Position numbers and translations under genes: made by a program. A stretch of 64,000 bases of DNA from Mactromeris polynyma (Eukaryota > Mollusca > Bivalvia > Venerida > Mactridae), in contig JASFXZ010000018.1 of assembly GCA_032209605.1 (NCBI GenBank), positions 7,815,904 through 7,879,903 of the forward strand, given 5' to 3'. Each line of letters opens with the position of its first letter. Within the stretch, counting starts at the first letter, position 1. The notes beneath the pieces were generated by a model. It saw only the letters and a list, made by a program, of their open reading frames with translations, ran no database searches and had not been told where the DNA came from. Of this stretch, positions 38,101-47,367 are shown piece by piece.

Positions 38101-41100
38101 AAAGTTCACTGCTTCAATACAAATATCAATCGGTAGGTAAAGAACAGAACATTTAATCAATTGGTACATTGGGCTAAGCATAGTTGTAGGGGATACGGGT
38201 CAGTTCGTCCTAAAAGTTATGTTCGTCCCGGGTTAATTCGGCACGATTTTATGTTTGTCATGGGTTAATTCGGCACACTTTTTAAAAATATTTTGAACAT
38301 GTTTTATTGCGATTGTTAAGTATTATTGTTTGTGATAAATTGATGAATCAAGATTTATTTATGTTTTTTACCACTCGTCAGTGAATTTTCGGCTTAAAAT
38401 CGGCATTTTTATCGGAATTATGCATACCAAGTGATATGAATATTATGAATATTTAGGCGTTTTTGCTACGAAGAAACGTGGGATAAATCATGCAGAGGTA
38501 ATTGATAATGAATTTTATTGCTATTAATATAAACATTTTGTGACGATCGTCTGTCTGTCTGATGTTTACAGTACCTGTTACCGAACGTGTACGTGTGTAC
38601 ATCTCCGATACTTCAGTTCTATTGTTAATAAAGACCCGACCTTTAGACTAGATATATTACCATGTTCATCTGAATTCGATATGTATTTAGACCAAACGTG
38701 CAGTAACTCTTTATAGTATTAATCATTCAATTGAAGTGGTTTATGTGTCTTATAACGTTGGATTGAGTCTACCAAACATAACAAACAAATGTTTTACTTC
38801 TTATACTATTATTAACAGTTTAATAACTCATTTATTACAACAAATTACAGCACATTATAATATACACACATAAATATACACACATAAATATATACACCTA
38901 ACACATTTCATGATTACAACAATTTACAGCACATTATAACATACACATATAAAACTGCACAACTAAACATATAAAACAGCACAACTAAACATATACATAC
39001 AACAGCACAACTAAACATATAACACAGCACAAATAAATATAACACAACTAACACAGCACAAATAAACACATATGAACACATATAGTCATTCACTATCACC
39101 AGCTTAGGTCTTTACCCCGTAAAGACCACCACATGCCAAAATTCATTCATGAAAATTTATAGCTGTAGCTTAACCAATATACTGTAGTAAGAGTAAAAAG
39201 AAAAACTTGTGTATATTGTCTTTGCCATAATTAATTAGGGAAAGTGGAAAGTGGGAAAATATGAAGTTACATTATATCGGATATGGGACTTAAATATGTA
39301 CATACAAAGAAAGAAAAGGTAAGCATGTTATGTTTAACATGAATTTGTCCAAGAGTCTTAACAAATTTGCATAAGTGTATTTTATTCGAGCCGAGAGTTG
39401 ATTTTAACGAGTGGTACTTGCAGTAAAAACTATATTCAATCTAGTGCGCAGATTCTTACAACTTACTATATGAAAGTCACTGTATGAATGCGAGTTTAGG
39501 TCGCTTAGCAACGACATTACATGAACTTGATTATTGTAGAAATTATGATGGAATTTCCATGCCAACCCTGTTAAGTAGGAATATTCAATAATAATCCAAT
39601 CTTAAACATAATCAACAGATTAAAAGTGACTCTACAACTACTACAAATACAAATAGTTCATTGCATTAAAAACATATTAACGTGATTATGGCAATTATAC
39701 AAAATATTTGTGACAAAATGCATAGATTTTAATCGACATGTCAAGCTGTTAAGAATACACAATATGTCAACATATTTGTTGATTAACGTGGAGAATTCCT
39801 TTAAAATTTGTATATTTGAGTGTATATAAGTGTAATGTATCTAACAAAAATGTGAAGCAAAATCTATACAATTGTACTATATTCAATCTAGTGCGCAGAT
39901 TCTTACAACTTACTATATGACTTTTCTTTTTTTATCCGAATTTAGTATAATCAAATATTCGTGAATAATATTAAAGTAAAATAACCGATCATTTTTATTC
40001 AAATCATATATAATAGTAAAATGTGGATTATCATGTATATAAATGCAACTACCTCATTTGAAGTTTAATTTCTGCAGACAAATATTAGTAACTTTCTGAA
40101 ATGATGTCAATAATTATTTCTTATATATAATCATAAAATAGGTTACGATTAAAAAATGTCTTTCATCTTTGCATATTACAAACTTTGATATGCTCTTTGA
40201 AAATCCATATATTTCTTCTACATAAGTTACAGTAGTATTGATTTTTGTTCCCTATAAACATTGTAACATGTTTTATGCTATAAAATGATATTGTACTGTA
40301 CTGTATCTCAAATAATCAAGTATGTGAAAATTACTCACCGGAACCACAGGCTATGTGCTGCCACTGTTCGCACCAGTCGCACGATACTGCCTCGTCATCA
40401 TCAACAACTTCGCACCGGCACTCGATGCATATATACTCCATTTTTTAACAACAAAACAACACCCACATACACAAAATACTTAACACTAATAACTATTATC
40501 TAATGTAGTTAAAGAAGTCACAAAGTTAACTATGCATATGTATAAATATTTTTATTTATTTGAAAGCGTACAATTTTCATAAAAAAAGCCATACAAATTC
40601 ATACAAATATAATTAAACAAATATAATTAAACATCACAACTTCTCCCATTTAAACGTGGGCCGAATTGACTACGTTATAAAATAGTGCCTAATTGACCCG
40701 GGACGAATTAACCCGGGTCGAACATAACTTTTAGGACGAACTGACCCGCTCCCGTTGTAGGTATGTTATCTAAGAATAGTTTGTGCATCTGTGTTTTAAA
40801 CACACACTTGACACTTCTACCACAAGAGGGTGACAAATTCTCTACATAAAACAGGGTGGCAACGTACCTCATGGACATTTTATTTGTGGGCATAGCATTA
40901 TGGAGAATATAGAATTGCCCCATTTTGTAAAAACACCACAGAAATAGCGGGCTAGATGATTCACTGATCCACTGATGCATCACACTACAAGTTCTCCTGA
41001 TACAGGAATTGAAATATTTTGAGCATTTGATTTTCATTGCAATAACATAAAGTACCCAGTCAGAACCTGGACACATCATAATTGCTTTAAGCCTTTTATA

Positions 41101-44100
41101 AAAGGCAATCCCTCCCTCCTTTTCTTTCCAGGCCAGACAAAGAACTGCAAATTTCTTTCAATATTAACCTGTTGATTATGAGCGGACTTATTTTAATTTT
41201 CTTTTTTTCTTGTCAAGTGGTAAGTGTTGTAAATGTTTTTACTAATGCCTATATCCAATATTTCATTCTCATTGATGATTGTAGCATTTAGAATAATTTA
41301 GTTATTCTTGAAAGGATGCATAGTGATACAAATCATACGGTGAGAGGCATTTCTTGATATGTCTCATATTGTGTTACATCAGTATTGTCTCACACCTTCT
41401 AAACCTTAGCTCAGCAAATGTATCTGTAAAAATCGTGATAGTAGAAATACCATTATTTGTCAAAGAGCATTCGTTTTTCATCAGACAGAAAATTACTTCC
41501 ATACTCAGGGTGTCAACAAGAAGTGGGAGCTGGTAAAATTATCCAGTAAATTAAGCCTCATCACGCAGCTACTTTTCTTGTACGAATGATCATAATAATG
41601 GGGAGTGATTTTCCTGATACTTCAAGAATTACTGACACCCCTACATACTTGTTTGTAGTAAATTTTGCTTATTGTTAACTGACAGGATGTTTTTATCACA
41701 AATACAAGGTTTGGCGTCGACATATTTTAGCACAGTTTTGGCAAGGAAGCAGTAAAGATTCTTTTTCTCTGAACCGTCCATTTGGTACAAGTACGGTATA
41801 TTAAAATTCAGTCAAAATCAACAGATATACTTTACCTTTTAATTTACAGGTTGGTGGTTGCCCACTCCATGTACCATCTGCACGACAAACTACAGCTGAA
41901 AGTCCGGATTGCTCATGCAATGGATCACACTCAAAAACAATAAAGTTTTTATATTCAGTACCTGAGGAGATCTCCACAAAGCCATTCACTGGTGGAGACA
42001 ATGATCCACAATCTGCAGCAGAAAACAGTAGCAGTGCATTGATATGCCTGAAGAAAATATACTACAAAGCCACAAAAATGCACATTTAAAGAATAACGTC
42101 TGAATATTGGATATAGCAATAACTGCAGAGTATAAAGTGGAGATGCTTTTTATTTAACATAGATATCCTACTTATGTTATACCAGTTATGTTTAGAAGTA
42201 AAAATTTCTAAATCTATATTTTCTTAACCCTTTTGTAAAAATATCAGAAGAATAAATAACAGTTAGAAACCTCTTGGTTTAAGATTCTTAATAATTAAGT
42301 AAAGCTTTTGCCATAAAAACTAAAATGGGTCAAACAGTGGATTCTGTTTCCTGTTTCTTACCAACAATAGTACATGTTGGTGCATTGCCACTCCAAAGTC
42401 CATCTTCTAGACATTGTCTTATAGGTCTTCCAGTGATTTGGTACCCAACATTACATTGATACAAAGCTGAATCTCCAAAGCTGGTACCCAGCACATTAAC
42501 CTCTCCATTGTCGGGGTCCTCAAGGCTGATACATTCTGCAAGTAATTACTAGAAATGATACTTCAGTCTGTAAACACCAATTACTCTTCACATTTGTGTT
42601 GTGAGTGTTGTGATATCATATTCATTGCATGAATATCCAATCTTAACAATACCTGAGTGATCACAGTCACTACAAAAATGTCTAATCTCAGATTTGCATA
42701 AATAATTCGAGCATCCTTTTCAACCCTGTACTCATTACCATTTGCATCCACCACAAACTTAAAGTTTATGAAAATGGTAATTATTTAGAACCCTGTCTAT
42801 CTTTTTGAAATACTGCACTCCTTAAATGTCTAGGTTTTGTTAAAAGGTTCTCTTATGACATATTATCAGGCGCGTAGGAAGGTATTGAGCATTGGGGACG
42901 CGGATGGGGTGAGTGCCGGAAGGGTAACCCGGCCTGCTGATAATTTTTTAGGAAATCACCTTTGACAGGCGCAAAATCCATTACTTTTAAAATGATATTT
43001 TCCGAAAATTGGTTTATAAAATTATTACATTTATTCATACATATGTGCAGGGACATGGTTTAAATGTCCGTGGTATGTGTAATTTTGTAAAAAGACACGG
43101 GACTGTTAGGGATATATTTTGGAACATCCATTTCAAAGACTACTTTATAATGGATATTCAGAATATGTATTTAATTTGTGTCTGTGTGCACTGTTAAAAT
43201 AAATGAGATTAACGCCATTTAATTGCTCGTCAGGTAAATGTAATTATCCCCATTTTAAGATTCAAAACAATGCCAATATAAATATACTTGTCACTTGGTT
43301 AGTATGCTTCCTTTCGTGCCTTCATTAATCCGCCGACTGTTTTCACACTCAAGACGGCAGTCAGGGCACTAGCGACGGTCCCTGTCTGGTAGTGATGATA
43401 ACACTTTGTCATGCGTATTAAATATCGTGGCTGAATGACAATAAAATGTGAGACTGGTTTTGACTAGTTAAAGATACAGATGAGAAGTAGGGGTCATCAA
43501 ATGTCCGCAGCCCCATTGCGAGCCAGAATATTGGGGCCTCTCGTGCGGCCCCAGCTCCTACGCGCATGATTATACAGGTATTAGTTTGACATCAATGCAG
43601 CTTATTTGCAGGTTTGAAACTTAACTTTTTTAAATTCTGTACCATAATATGAGGGGTAATCCAGAATGGTATATAGACTTTTGCTCTATCCAACAGACCG
43701 TCAACCAGAAACCTTAAGACTGACAGTTTATATCTGTCCATGTTATAAAATCTGTTTACCAACTTTTAGTAGCTTCTCTAGGCATGGGAGTTTACTCATA
43801 TCATTTTAACGACTTGGGCATGTCAAACTTTTCTTGATTGAACCCATGACCTCTGGCACCTAAGGAACATACACTATCAACTTAGGTGTTTTCACAGTAC
43901 AAAAACAAACCTTTAATTCTACATTCTGGGGGGGACGACCACTTTGCTGTATCCAGGCAATTAATTAATGGATTTCCAATGATCTCATAACCAGAGTTAC
44001 ACTCGTACATAACAGTTGAACCATACGCTGTACCTCCAACATCCCCAGCTTGTCCATGTTTTATAACTGGCCATTGTCCACAATCTGGAATAATAAATCT

Positions 44101-44606
44101 TAAAAAGTTTCTGTTTTTCTATAGAAATGGCATTTACACAATGTGTACACCCAAACACTTACAATAATACATTTCTTAAGCAGAAATCTTTCATATTTTT
44201 TTCTTTATAACTTAAACCATCAAAAATAACTATCAATACCACAGCAGGTTCCAAAGAAAATATGGAAATCATTTCTTCACCTAAAACACTTTTTTCCTTT
44301 TCAGTTCATTGAATCACAGTTTTTTAGATTAGACATGGTACAACCAGCTCACTTATAGATAATAGTATAAAGAACTGTATAAATATACACCATGACAATA
44401 ATGAAAACAAATAAAAATCATAAAATTACCTTTCAATTCACAAGTAGGAGGAATGTCAGACCACTGCCCTGAATCTAAACATGATCTAACAGATGTTCCA
44501 TTAAGCCGATACCCAGTATCACACTGATACTCCACACTGCTACCATACAATGTACCACCACTGTACACAACTAGTCCATGTGCTGGATCGTCCAAAGAAC
44601 CACAAT
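14096..44606 (-). CDS. Sushi/SEA single-pass transmembrane protein (multi-exon, 5' incomplete)
   Basis: Joined exons on the minus strand, in transcript order: 44430-44606, 43911-44084, 42362-42535, 41836-42012 (four sushi); 37935-38047, 37552-37616, 36551-36711 (SEA); 35743-35857 (Cys-rich); 35247-35275 (tentative micro-exon); then sushi 32385-32561, 31855-32028, 31127-31294, 29812-29988, 29307-29477, 24271-24450, 22820-22993, 22266-22442, 21180-21356, 20520-20702, 19668-19832, 18649-18825; transmembrane 17999-18131; tail 16418-16587, 14952-14998, 14096-14128. Sushi domains mediate protein-protein binding in complement regulators, selectins and adhesion receptors. SEA domains are often self-cleaved in mucin-like membrane proteins. 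An extracellular adhesion or recognition role is an inference. The signal-peptide exon was not found. Introns are full of mobile elements, but no exon carries a stop or frameshift. Confidence 0.82.
14952..14998 (-). CDS. Cytoplasmic-tail exon
   Basis: A 47-nt exon between TTTTAG and a strong GTAAGT donor. With the one base left by the upstream exon it reads DNSPLFYSMNMPRDEH, fully open. Joined to the previous exon it makes an EYDNSP motif; Tyr-X-Asn is the Grb2-SH2 binding pattern when phosphorylated. The signalling role is speculative. Confidence 0.6.
15000..16300. repeat. Intronic dispersed repeats
   Basis: The intron holds old repeats, for example one from about 15810 (ACTAGATGCATCCATAGG) to about 16300 with GGGCCATAACTC motifs and a GACGGATGGATGG end. 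Nothing coding on either strand. Confidence 0.4.
16418..16587 (-). CDS. Cytoplasmic-tail exon
   Basis: Acceptor TTGTTTTCAG, donor ATG/GTAATA. Its first base completes a Ser codon begun in the transmembrane exon, and 56 open codons follow. The peptide is polar, with RKTNTRSTIYLPHYSS and SHSDISELNA segments rich in Ser, Thr and Tyr. If the donor were not used the frame would run 15 codons further to a stop at 16371; the matching downstream exon favours splicing. Confidence 0.65.
17920..17972. mobile_element. Short CAGTAAAACCTC MITE remnant
   Basis: TACAGTAAAACCTCAC with the internal CAATAATAAGACCA motif and a facing ATTGAGGTTTAG. Same family as the copies at 31653 and 36095. Confidence 0.45.
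17999..18131 (-). CDS. Transmembrane exon of the sushi gene
   Basis: Reads SDYVLAVGLGVGVSVFV followed by a run of Ile/Leu, about 27 hydrophobic residues, then the basic stop-transfer HRRERHLRHQRKS. The basic side follows the helix, so the sushi domains face outside (type I). Phase 1 in and phase 2 out agree with both neighbours. Confidence 0.88.
18649..18825 (-). CDS. Sushi domain exon 16 (membrane-proximal)
   Basis: DCGTLSDPDNG, AIYECDTGYRVDG, four Cys and GSWSGKDVSC. Donor CTA/GTATGA. The last codon joins directly to the transmembrane exon with almost no stalk. Confidence 0.88.
19668..19832 (-). CDS. Sushi domain exon 15
   Basis: DCGILIVPLFGDV, ATYTCNLGYMLSG and QWMGPSPIC. All four Cys and the Trp are present. 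Shorter than its siblings in the first loop. Phase 1-1. Confidence 0.87.
20520..20702 (-). CDS. Sushi domain exon 14
   Basis: CGILPNPTNGRVV, ATYRCDVQYVLNP and NGIWSNADIPTC. Acceptor TACTTCAG, donor TTG/GTAAGT. Diverged 'GY' motif (QY). Confidence 0.85.
21180..21356 (-). CDS. Sushi domain exon 13
   Basis: DCGPLTNPVDGNVSF, TTYGQTAIYTCNAGYSLSG and GVWAGIPPTC. Four Cys and Trp intact, phase 1-1. Confidence 0.88.
22266..22442 (-). CDS. Sushi domain exon 12
   Basis: DCGGLVDPTHGRVD, TASYICNTGYYMQG and GFWDTVAPTC. Donor AAAG/GTTTAT is weaker than in the neighbours, but the phase is right. Confidence 0.86.
22820..22993 (-). CDS. Sushi domain exon 11
   Basis: DCGQLTIPAGGRLD, IANYTCNIGYNLFG and GTWSNIPTC. 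Phase 1-1, donor AAAG/GTAATA. Confidence 0.87.
23028..23697. mobile_element. Probable nonautonomous hAT-like element
   Basis: Starts CAGCCCTGGATCCAG and ends in the roughly inverse GATCTGGGCCTG, with GC-rich ends and poly-C/G stretches unlike the AT-rich surroundings. Target-site duplication not clear. Confidence 0.4.
24271..24450 (-). CDS. Sushi domain exon 10
   Basis: NCGTLNNPANGYVT, ATYACYTGYRLSG and NSWSGSPLSC. Asn instead of the usual Asp before the first Cys. Next to the intron that contains the minisatellite. Confidence 0.87.
24505..24700. repeat. Left copy of segment flanking the minisatellite
   Basis: Includes TTCCATATAACATACACATT and GTAACAAACATTTTCC. A similar segment recurs at 27343-27600 with scattered changes, so both flanks of the array derive from one sequence. 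Confidence 0.65.
24700..27285. repeat. 54-bp minisatellite, about 48 units in two variant blocks
   Basis: The unit is 54 bp. Block A (to about 26480) has TATTTCATAGACATTGTGGT with GACTATATTATACACTGATT. Block B (about 26480-27285, 15 units) has GATGCTATTATGCTCAAATT and often GGGGGG in place of GTGGTG. Three A units carry small insertions (near 25325, 25975 and 26410). Because 54 is a multiple of three and two frames lack stops, long frames run through it, but they have no domain or splice context. It lies in a sushi-gene intron. Confidence 0.92.
27343..27600. repeat. Right copy of segment flanking the minisatellite
   Basis: Includes TTCCATATAGCATACACGTT and TGTAACAAACATTTCC, matching the left flank, and ends with one decayed array unit (AAGACATTGTCGTGTGTCTG). 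Confidence 0.65.
28380..28918 (+). mobile_element. 5'-truncated LINE fragment
   Basis: A plus-strand frame (about 28450-28652) reads NNDLVTPIFKTKY, SAVNWNKIPNNIKS and SVNTFKRALKSFLL then stop, the C-terminal end of CR1/Jockey-like ORF2. A 3' UTR follows, ending AATAAAGATATTATTATTAT, the ATT tail of the insertion. Confidence 0.75.
29307..29477 (-). CDS. Sushi domain exon 9
   Basis: DCGQLLPITNGNLQ, GTYSCNPDYILQG and SGWSDSPPTC. 'GY' is replaced by DY. Four Cys and Trp kept. Confidence 0.86.
29812..29988 (-). CDS. Sushi domain exon 8
   Basis: CGALTNPANGRVVY, ATYSCVTEGYLLNG and GLWTGNAPIC. Acceptor TTTATAG, donor TTG/GTAAGG. Phase 1-1. Confidence 0.86.
30344..30982. mobile_element. Pogo/Tigger-like MITE
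   Basis: TIRs begin CAGTCGACTCTCGTTAAGAC and end in the inverse CCTAACGAGAGTCGACTG. TA duplications flank it (30342-30343 and 30983-30984). Internal TTCGTCTTAACGAAA motifs repeat in both directions, so it can fold back on itself. No transposase. Confidence 0.8.
31127..31294 (-). CDS. Sushi domain exon 7
   Basis: GCGGLTNPDNGKVV, AVYSCNTGYILST and NVWSGLPPSC. Donor GTAG/GTATGT. Phase 1-1. Confidence 0.87.
31653..31833. mobile_element. CAGTAAAACCTC-family MITE (diverged)
   Basis: Left end TAGAGTAAAACCTTG, right end GGAGGTTATACTATA, roughly inverse. Inside are GGTCTTATTATTGAGGAGG and similar motifs shared with the copy at 36095. Confidence 0.55.
31855..32028 (-). CDS. Sushi domain exon 6
   Basis: DCGSVNKPLDGSIQ, ASFTCNPGYSLIG and GTWSSVPPEC. 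Donor CTG/GTTTGT. Phase 1-1. Confidence 0.87.
32385..32561 (-). CDS. Sushi domain exon 5
   Basis: CGVPARPFNGVID, VIYSCNIGYSLVG and GSWAPAIPFC. First of the twelve sushi domains after the SEA/Cys-rich part. It enters in phase 1, which the Cys-rich exon alone cannot supply, so a linking exon is needed. Confidence 0.85.
32757..33935. repeat. Dispersed repeat with inverted ACCCCCAC ends
   Basis: Begins AGAGCTATCACTGAAGGTGA (foldback) and TAATACCCCCACAA. Ends TTTGTGGGGGTATAATAATA, roughly inverse. Contains a CGACCGAC tetranucleotide tract (33832-33880). Noncoding and intronic. Confidence 0.5.
35247..35275 (-). CDS. Tentative 29-nt micro-exon linking Cys-rich module to sushi 5
   Basis: A strong GTAAGTATGT donor, and an acceptor ATCTGCAAG with a weak pyrimidine tract. 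Its phase (2 in, 1 out) is exactly what the neighbours require, and the nine codons are open (AFKMVALVS). This rests only on the donor and phase. Confidence 0.33.
35743..35857 (-). CDS. SEA C-terminus and Cys-rich module exon
   Basis: Continues the SEA strand (NIAALPSESLACAL) into a short four-Cys stretch, STCAQGYICTVDNGVPVC, resembling a degenerate EGF-like end. Acceptor ATTTTCAG, donor CAG/GTAGGT. Phase 1 in, 2 out. Confidence 0.7.
36095..36320. mobile_element. CAGTAAAACCTC-family MITE
   Basis: CAGTAAAACCTCATGG at the left, TTGAGGTTATACTG at the right, with TA on both sides. CAATAATAAGACCATCT is repeated four times inside. Confidence 0.7.
36551..36711 (-). CDS. SEA domain exon 3 (cleavage-site half)
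   Basis: Reads LGSLIVKYVVVIPDDDTSK, then QILAQASIIVVFN. G-S-L-I-V matches the G/SVVV autoproteolysis site of SEA domains. The Leu codon just before Gly-Ser follows the junction codon shared with the upstream exon. Phase 2 in, 1 out. Confidence 0.82.
37552..37616 (-). CDS. SEA domain exon 2
   Basis: MSEHYTKQMKDTDVEVIVK then ILQ at the splice. Acceptor TATTACAG, donor TCA/GTAAGT. It supplies the helix and strand before the cleavage site. Confidence 0.78.
37935..38047 (-). CDS. SEA domain exon 1
   Basis: DGYSSLTMEIQLNMTVPQGL, then SFDDNSTYQSYLGEVRRE: the first strand and helix of a SEA fold. Two N-glycosylation sequons (NMT, NST). Phase 1 in, 0 out, fitting the upstream sushi exon. Confidence 0.78.
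39430..39920. repeat. 40-bp direct duplication inside the TIR element
   Basis: TATTCAATCTAGTGCGCAGA and the following TTCTTACAACTTACTATATG occur at about 39432 and again at about 39880, about 450 bp apart. Confidence 0.8.
40344..40442 (-). CDS. PHD-finger first exon inside a transposon
   Basis: A minus-strand ATG in an AAAAAATGG context opens 33 codons: CIECRC, then acidic VVDDDEAVS, then CDWCEQWQHIAC, followed by GG/GTGAGT. The Cys spacing and the C-x2-C-x4-H-x2-C core with WxxW-type aromatic residues match a PHD zinc finger, which reads histone tails. It is only an N-terminal half; no downstream exon was found. It could be a relic of a larger element protein or a captured host exon. Confidence 0.65.
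41836..42012 (-). CDS. Sushi domain exon 4
   Basis: DCGSLSPPVNGFVE, IVFECDPLHEQSG and GTWSGQPPTC. The 'GY' motif is lost, but all Cys and Trp remain. Its phase-1 end meets the SEA exon across the transposon-bearing intron. Confidence 0.85.
42362..42535 (-). CDS. Sushi domain exon 3
   Basis: ECISLEDPDNGEVN (CI in place of CG), ALYQCNVGYQITG and GLWSGNAPTC. Donor TTG/GTAAGA. Confidence 0.86.
42867..43568. mobile_element. Nonautonomous TIR element (GGCGCGTAGGA ends)
   Basis: CAGGCGCGTAGGAAGG at the left and the inverse GCTCCTACGCGCATG at the right, with ATTAT directly outside both ends. The interior is noncoding. Possibly hAT-like. Confidence 0.6.
43911..44084 (-). CDS. Sushi domain exon 2
   Basis: DCGQWPVIKHGQAG, VMYECNSGYEIIG and AKWSSPPEC. 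Acceptor TATTCCAG. Phase 1-1. Confidence 0.86.
44430..44606 (-). CDS. Sushi domain exon 1 (most upstream found)
   Basis: DCGSLDDPAHGLVV, VEYQCDTGYRLNG and GQWSDIPPTC. It begins in phase 1, so at least one more exon exists upstream, within or beyond the N gap. Confidence 0.87.
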
Positions 44607-44810
44607 CTAAGTTCAGACCAAATATATCTTATTGTTATTTTAGTTTTTTTTATGTCCGTTTTAACAGTATTTCAGACATATACAATGCAATATCAACACG
44701 GCATCCCAATGAAACACTCTGAAGTTCATTTGTATAGCAAATGACAAACGAAGTTGTGATAATTACTGTCAAAACAGGGCTAGAGAGTAAAGATGATGAC
44801 TAAGATCGGC

Positions 44811-45010
44811 NNNNNNNNNNNNNNNNNNNNNNNNNNNNNNNNNNNNNNNNNNNNNNNNNNNNNNNNNNNNNNNNNNNNNNNNNNNNNNNNNNNNNNNNNN
44901 NNNNNNNNNNNNNNNNNNNNNNNNNNNNNNNNNNNNNNNNNNNNNNNNNNNNNNNNNNNNNNNNNNNNNNNNNNNNNNNNNNNNNNNNNNNNNNNNNNNN
45001 NNNNNNNNNN
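44811..45010. other. Assembly gap (200 N)
   Basis: Exactly 200 unknown bases, likely a fixed-size placeholder. Open frames drawn across it are meaningless. Confidence 0.99.
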
Positions 45011-45147
45011 CAGAAGTCATTCTTCTTCGGACGGAATTAGGATCTGGAATTCACTACATTCAGAAGCTGTCAATGCTCCAACCTTGGACAGCTTCCGGAC
45101 CCAGATTCTAGCCCACCACACTTTAATTGCACTGTACATAGTGTTTT
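45011..45147 (+). mobile_element. LINE ORF2 3' fragment (left part)
   Basis: Reads DGIRIWNSLHSEAVNAPTLD then SFRTQIL, the C-terminal signature of CR1/Jockey-like ORF2. It is cut by the TTAA element and resumes at 47364. Confidence 0.7.
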
Positions 45148-45151
45148 TTAA

Positions 45152-47363
45152 GGTTCATCCTACCTGATGAAAATGCTTGAAAAACACATTATTGAAAAAA
45201 GCTATTTTAAACAGTAGTTACCATCTGATTTTACCATATATGATAGAAAACCATTGTAGGATGTGCATGTGATGTAAAATGTGGCATATAGTCGCTTAAT
45301 TTAAATGCTGTCACTAAAATAAATGCGATTTTTTTATGGAAAATGCATCTTTTTTTTCAAAATGTAGAACACGGTAATTATCACCTAATTTAAAACAAAC
45401 TCACTTGTTATACTTTAAACTCGATACAAACAAGTGCATGCCAGGCTTGAAATAACTTCCTAAAGCTTTATTAACGAGAACAGCACATTGAAAGTGTTGA
45501 TTTTTTGGACATGGAGATCGCCATTTTCGTTTCTCGCATGCCACGGACAAACACGCAACGATTCACTCATTTATAATTTATTGACAATATGATCTGGCAT
45601 CAAATGCAAAGGTTACCTTGATAGCTCTCGAAATACACCGTTGTCACTTCAGATCATGCGTTATTATAACAATTTTCTTACATTTTATCACAGCTGTCAG
45701 TCAGCTTGTTTACAAATTTCCCGGCTGATGTCAAATTGTATTCATGCGCTAAATATAGTGCGATGGTTTCATACTTGAAAACATCAGTATTTTTGCAATA
45801 ATGAGTTTGTAATCGTGATACAAAACACAATCGAAACATTTTGATTAGATTAGACTAAAGTAGGGTTAGTAAAATTCAATATTTCTATTATTTGTATAAG
45901 TTTGTATGTCGACACCGGTTAGCGTAAGAATATTGGCGAGGTGTTGTTAGGTCAGCTGTCAAACCAAATTTTAACTAAATAAATGCATGAATTATTGTTT
46001 CAATGCAATGTATGCTGTTTATGAGGTACGTGTAGTTATATTCTGACGTGCTGTATTATGCGATTTCACTGGCCTATGTTCGATCGTCTGTAGCTCTGTT
46101 AAATCAGTCGTAAATGAGCTGTCAAAATCAAATTTTAAAACACGAAAATCCCGTGCGTAAAATCCAGCGTGGTCGATAGGTTTTTACTATGGAGCAACGT
46201 TTCTGCCATAAAAATATCGTGTCAAATAACAGTTGCGTCAAAATTTGATGTCTAAGTGCTGATAAGCCCAACCTCACTCAATTGTGCTGCTTTCGAGCAT
46301 CTGTGTGGGGTGTCTGTGTGAACAGAATATTGTAACGTTCCGAGCGGACAGACCCAACAAATACCATCGGTGAAAAGCTAGCTCACCACAAAGGGTGATT
46401 TGTTGCTCTTATATATGCCATTCTTCTTAAATGACTACATTTGGAGTTTCTTAAATTTGCATATTATCCAATTACCTCCCTTTATACATTCAGAAACCGT
46501 TACAATATGATCTCAATGTTTATGATATGGAAATAAAGCGAGTTAAAGATTTCAGTGTTATTTATGCCAATTTAAATTTGACTCCTGCCACTAGGGCTTA
46601 TCAGTTACATGGAAAACAACTGATTTTTTTTCAATGTATGTCAAAGGCCTCAAATGATTTTTCCAAACTTTACAGCTGACTATAAAGTATTGTGATAGTT
46701 ACACCACGTTATGTTTAGTAATGTAAGCAGTACAGAAATATTGGTTTCCTGATCCTTTCACATTTAGAGTATATTTTGTACACATGTACTACTAGTATAT
46801 TTTTAAAGAAGGCTGTACAGTAGCCTCAAATATATATTTTGGTTTTAAAAATGTCAAAGAACTGCACAAACAACATTAAAACTATTTCAACTTAACTTTA
46901 TTATGGTAATCATTAACTAGCAATGATGGTCATCTGGTCCACCATACCATACTTGCAGTTGACACAAAAGTAGTCCCTGACCAATATTTTGGCTATATTG
47001 GGATTGATTTTGAGTGTATATTGATACATTTTTTTTCACAAAATACATGCACTTTTACTTATTTCACTTAAAATAATGGCCTGGCATGCACTTGAACAAA
47101 TACTTGACTAATGAAATATCCATTTTTCAGAAGATTTTGTAAACAAATAATTTAGCTGCACATTTTGAAAAAAGCACACTTATTATGTAATTTGTTTTTG
47201 CTCATAACTTTTTTTAAGTTATGTTTTTAGGAATTTTGTTTATAGAAATGGATTATTTAAAGTTCAAGGAACAAAATGATATATATAAGTTAAGGGAAAC
47301 ATTAATAAAAAGTTATTTATTTCAATGAGGAAAAATACTCAATTTCGCCAGGTAGGATGAACC
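45152..47363. mobile_element. TTAA-flanked nonautonomous transposon
   Basis: Perfect 15-bp inverted ends GGTTCATCCTACCTG, with TTAA on both sides (45148-45151 and 47364-47367). TTAA duplication is typical of piggyBac and Kolobok elements; the ends do not show the usual piggyBac CCY start. The 2.2-kb interior has no significant open frame. Confidence 0.82.
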
Positions 47364-47367
47364 TTAA

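Larger units (their letters stand above)
38190..40753 (-). mobile_element. TIR transposon carrying a PHD-finger exon
   Basis: Long inverted ends: CGGGTCAGTTCGTCCTAAAA and on through GTTATGTTCG and CCCGGGTTAATTCG at the left, and the inverse at the right. The outermost bases differ slightly (GGGATACGGG against GGGAGCGGG). A 7-bp duplication GTTGTAG flanks it (38183-38189 and 40754-40760). Inside are a 40-bp duplicated segment (39430-39473 and 39877-39920), AT-rich tandem motifs (38860-39080) and one PHD exon. No transposase seen. Superfamily unassigned. Confidence 0.8.

Noticed and set aside
38914..39099. Hydrophobic 61-codon frame on the minus strand
   Set aside because: Product of AT-rich tandem repeats inside the PHD-bearing element.
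39433..39920. LTRs of a second retrotransposon
   Set aside because: The duplicated segment is only about 40 bp, with no target-site duplication and no retroelement content between copies.
44769..45167. Frames crossing the N gap on both strands
   Set aside because: They consist mostly of unknown residues; only the LINE fragment at the right side is real.
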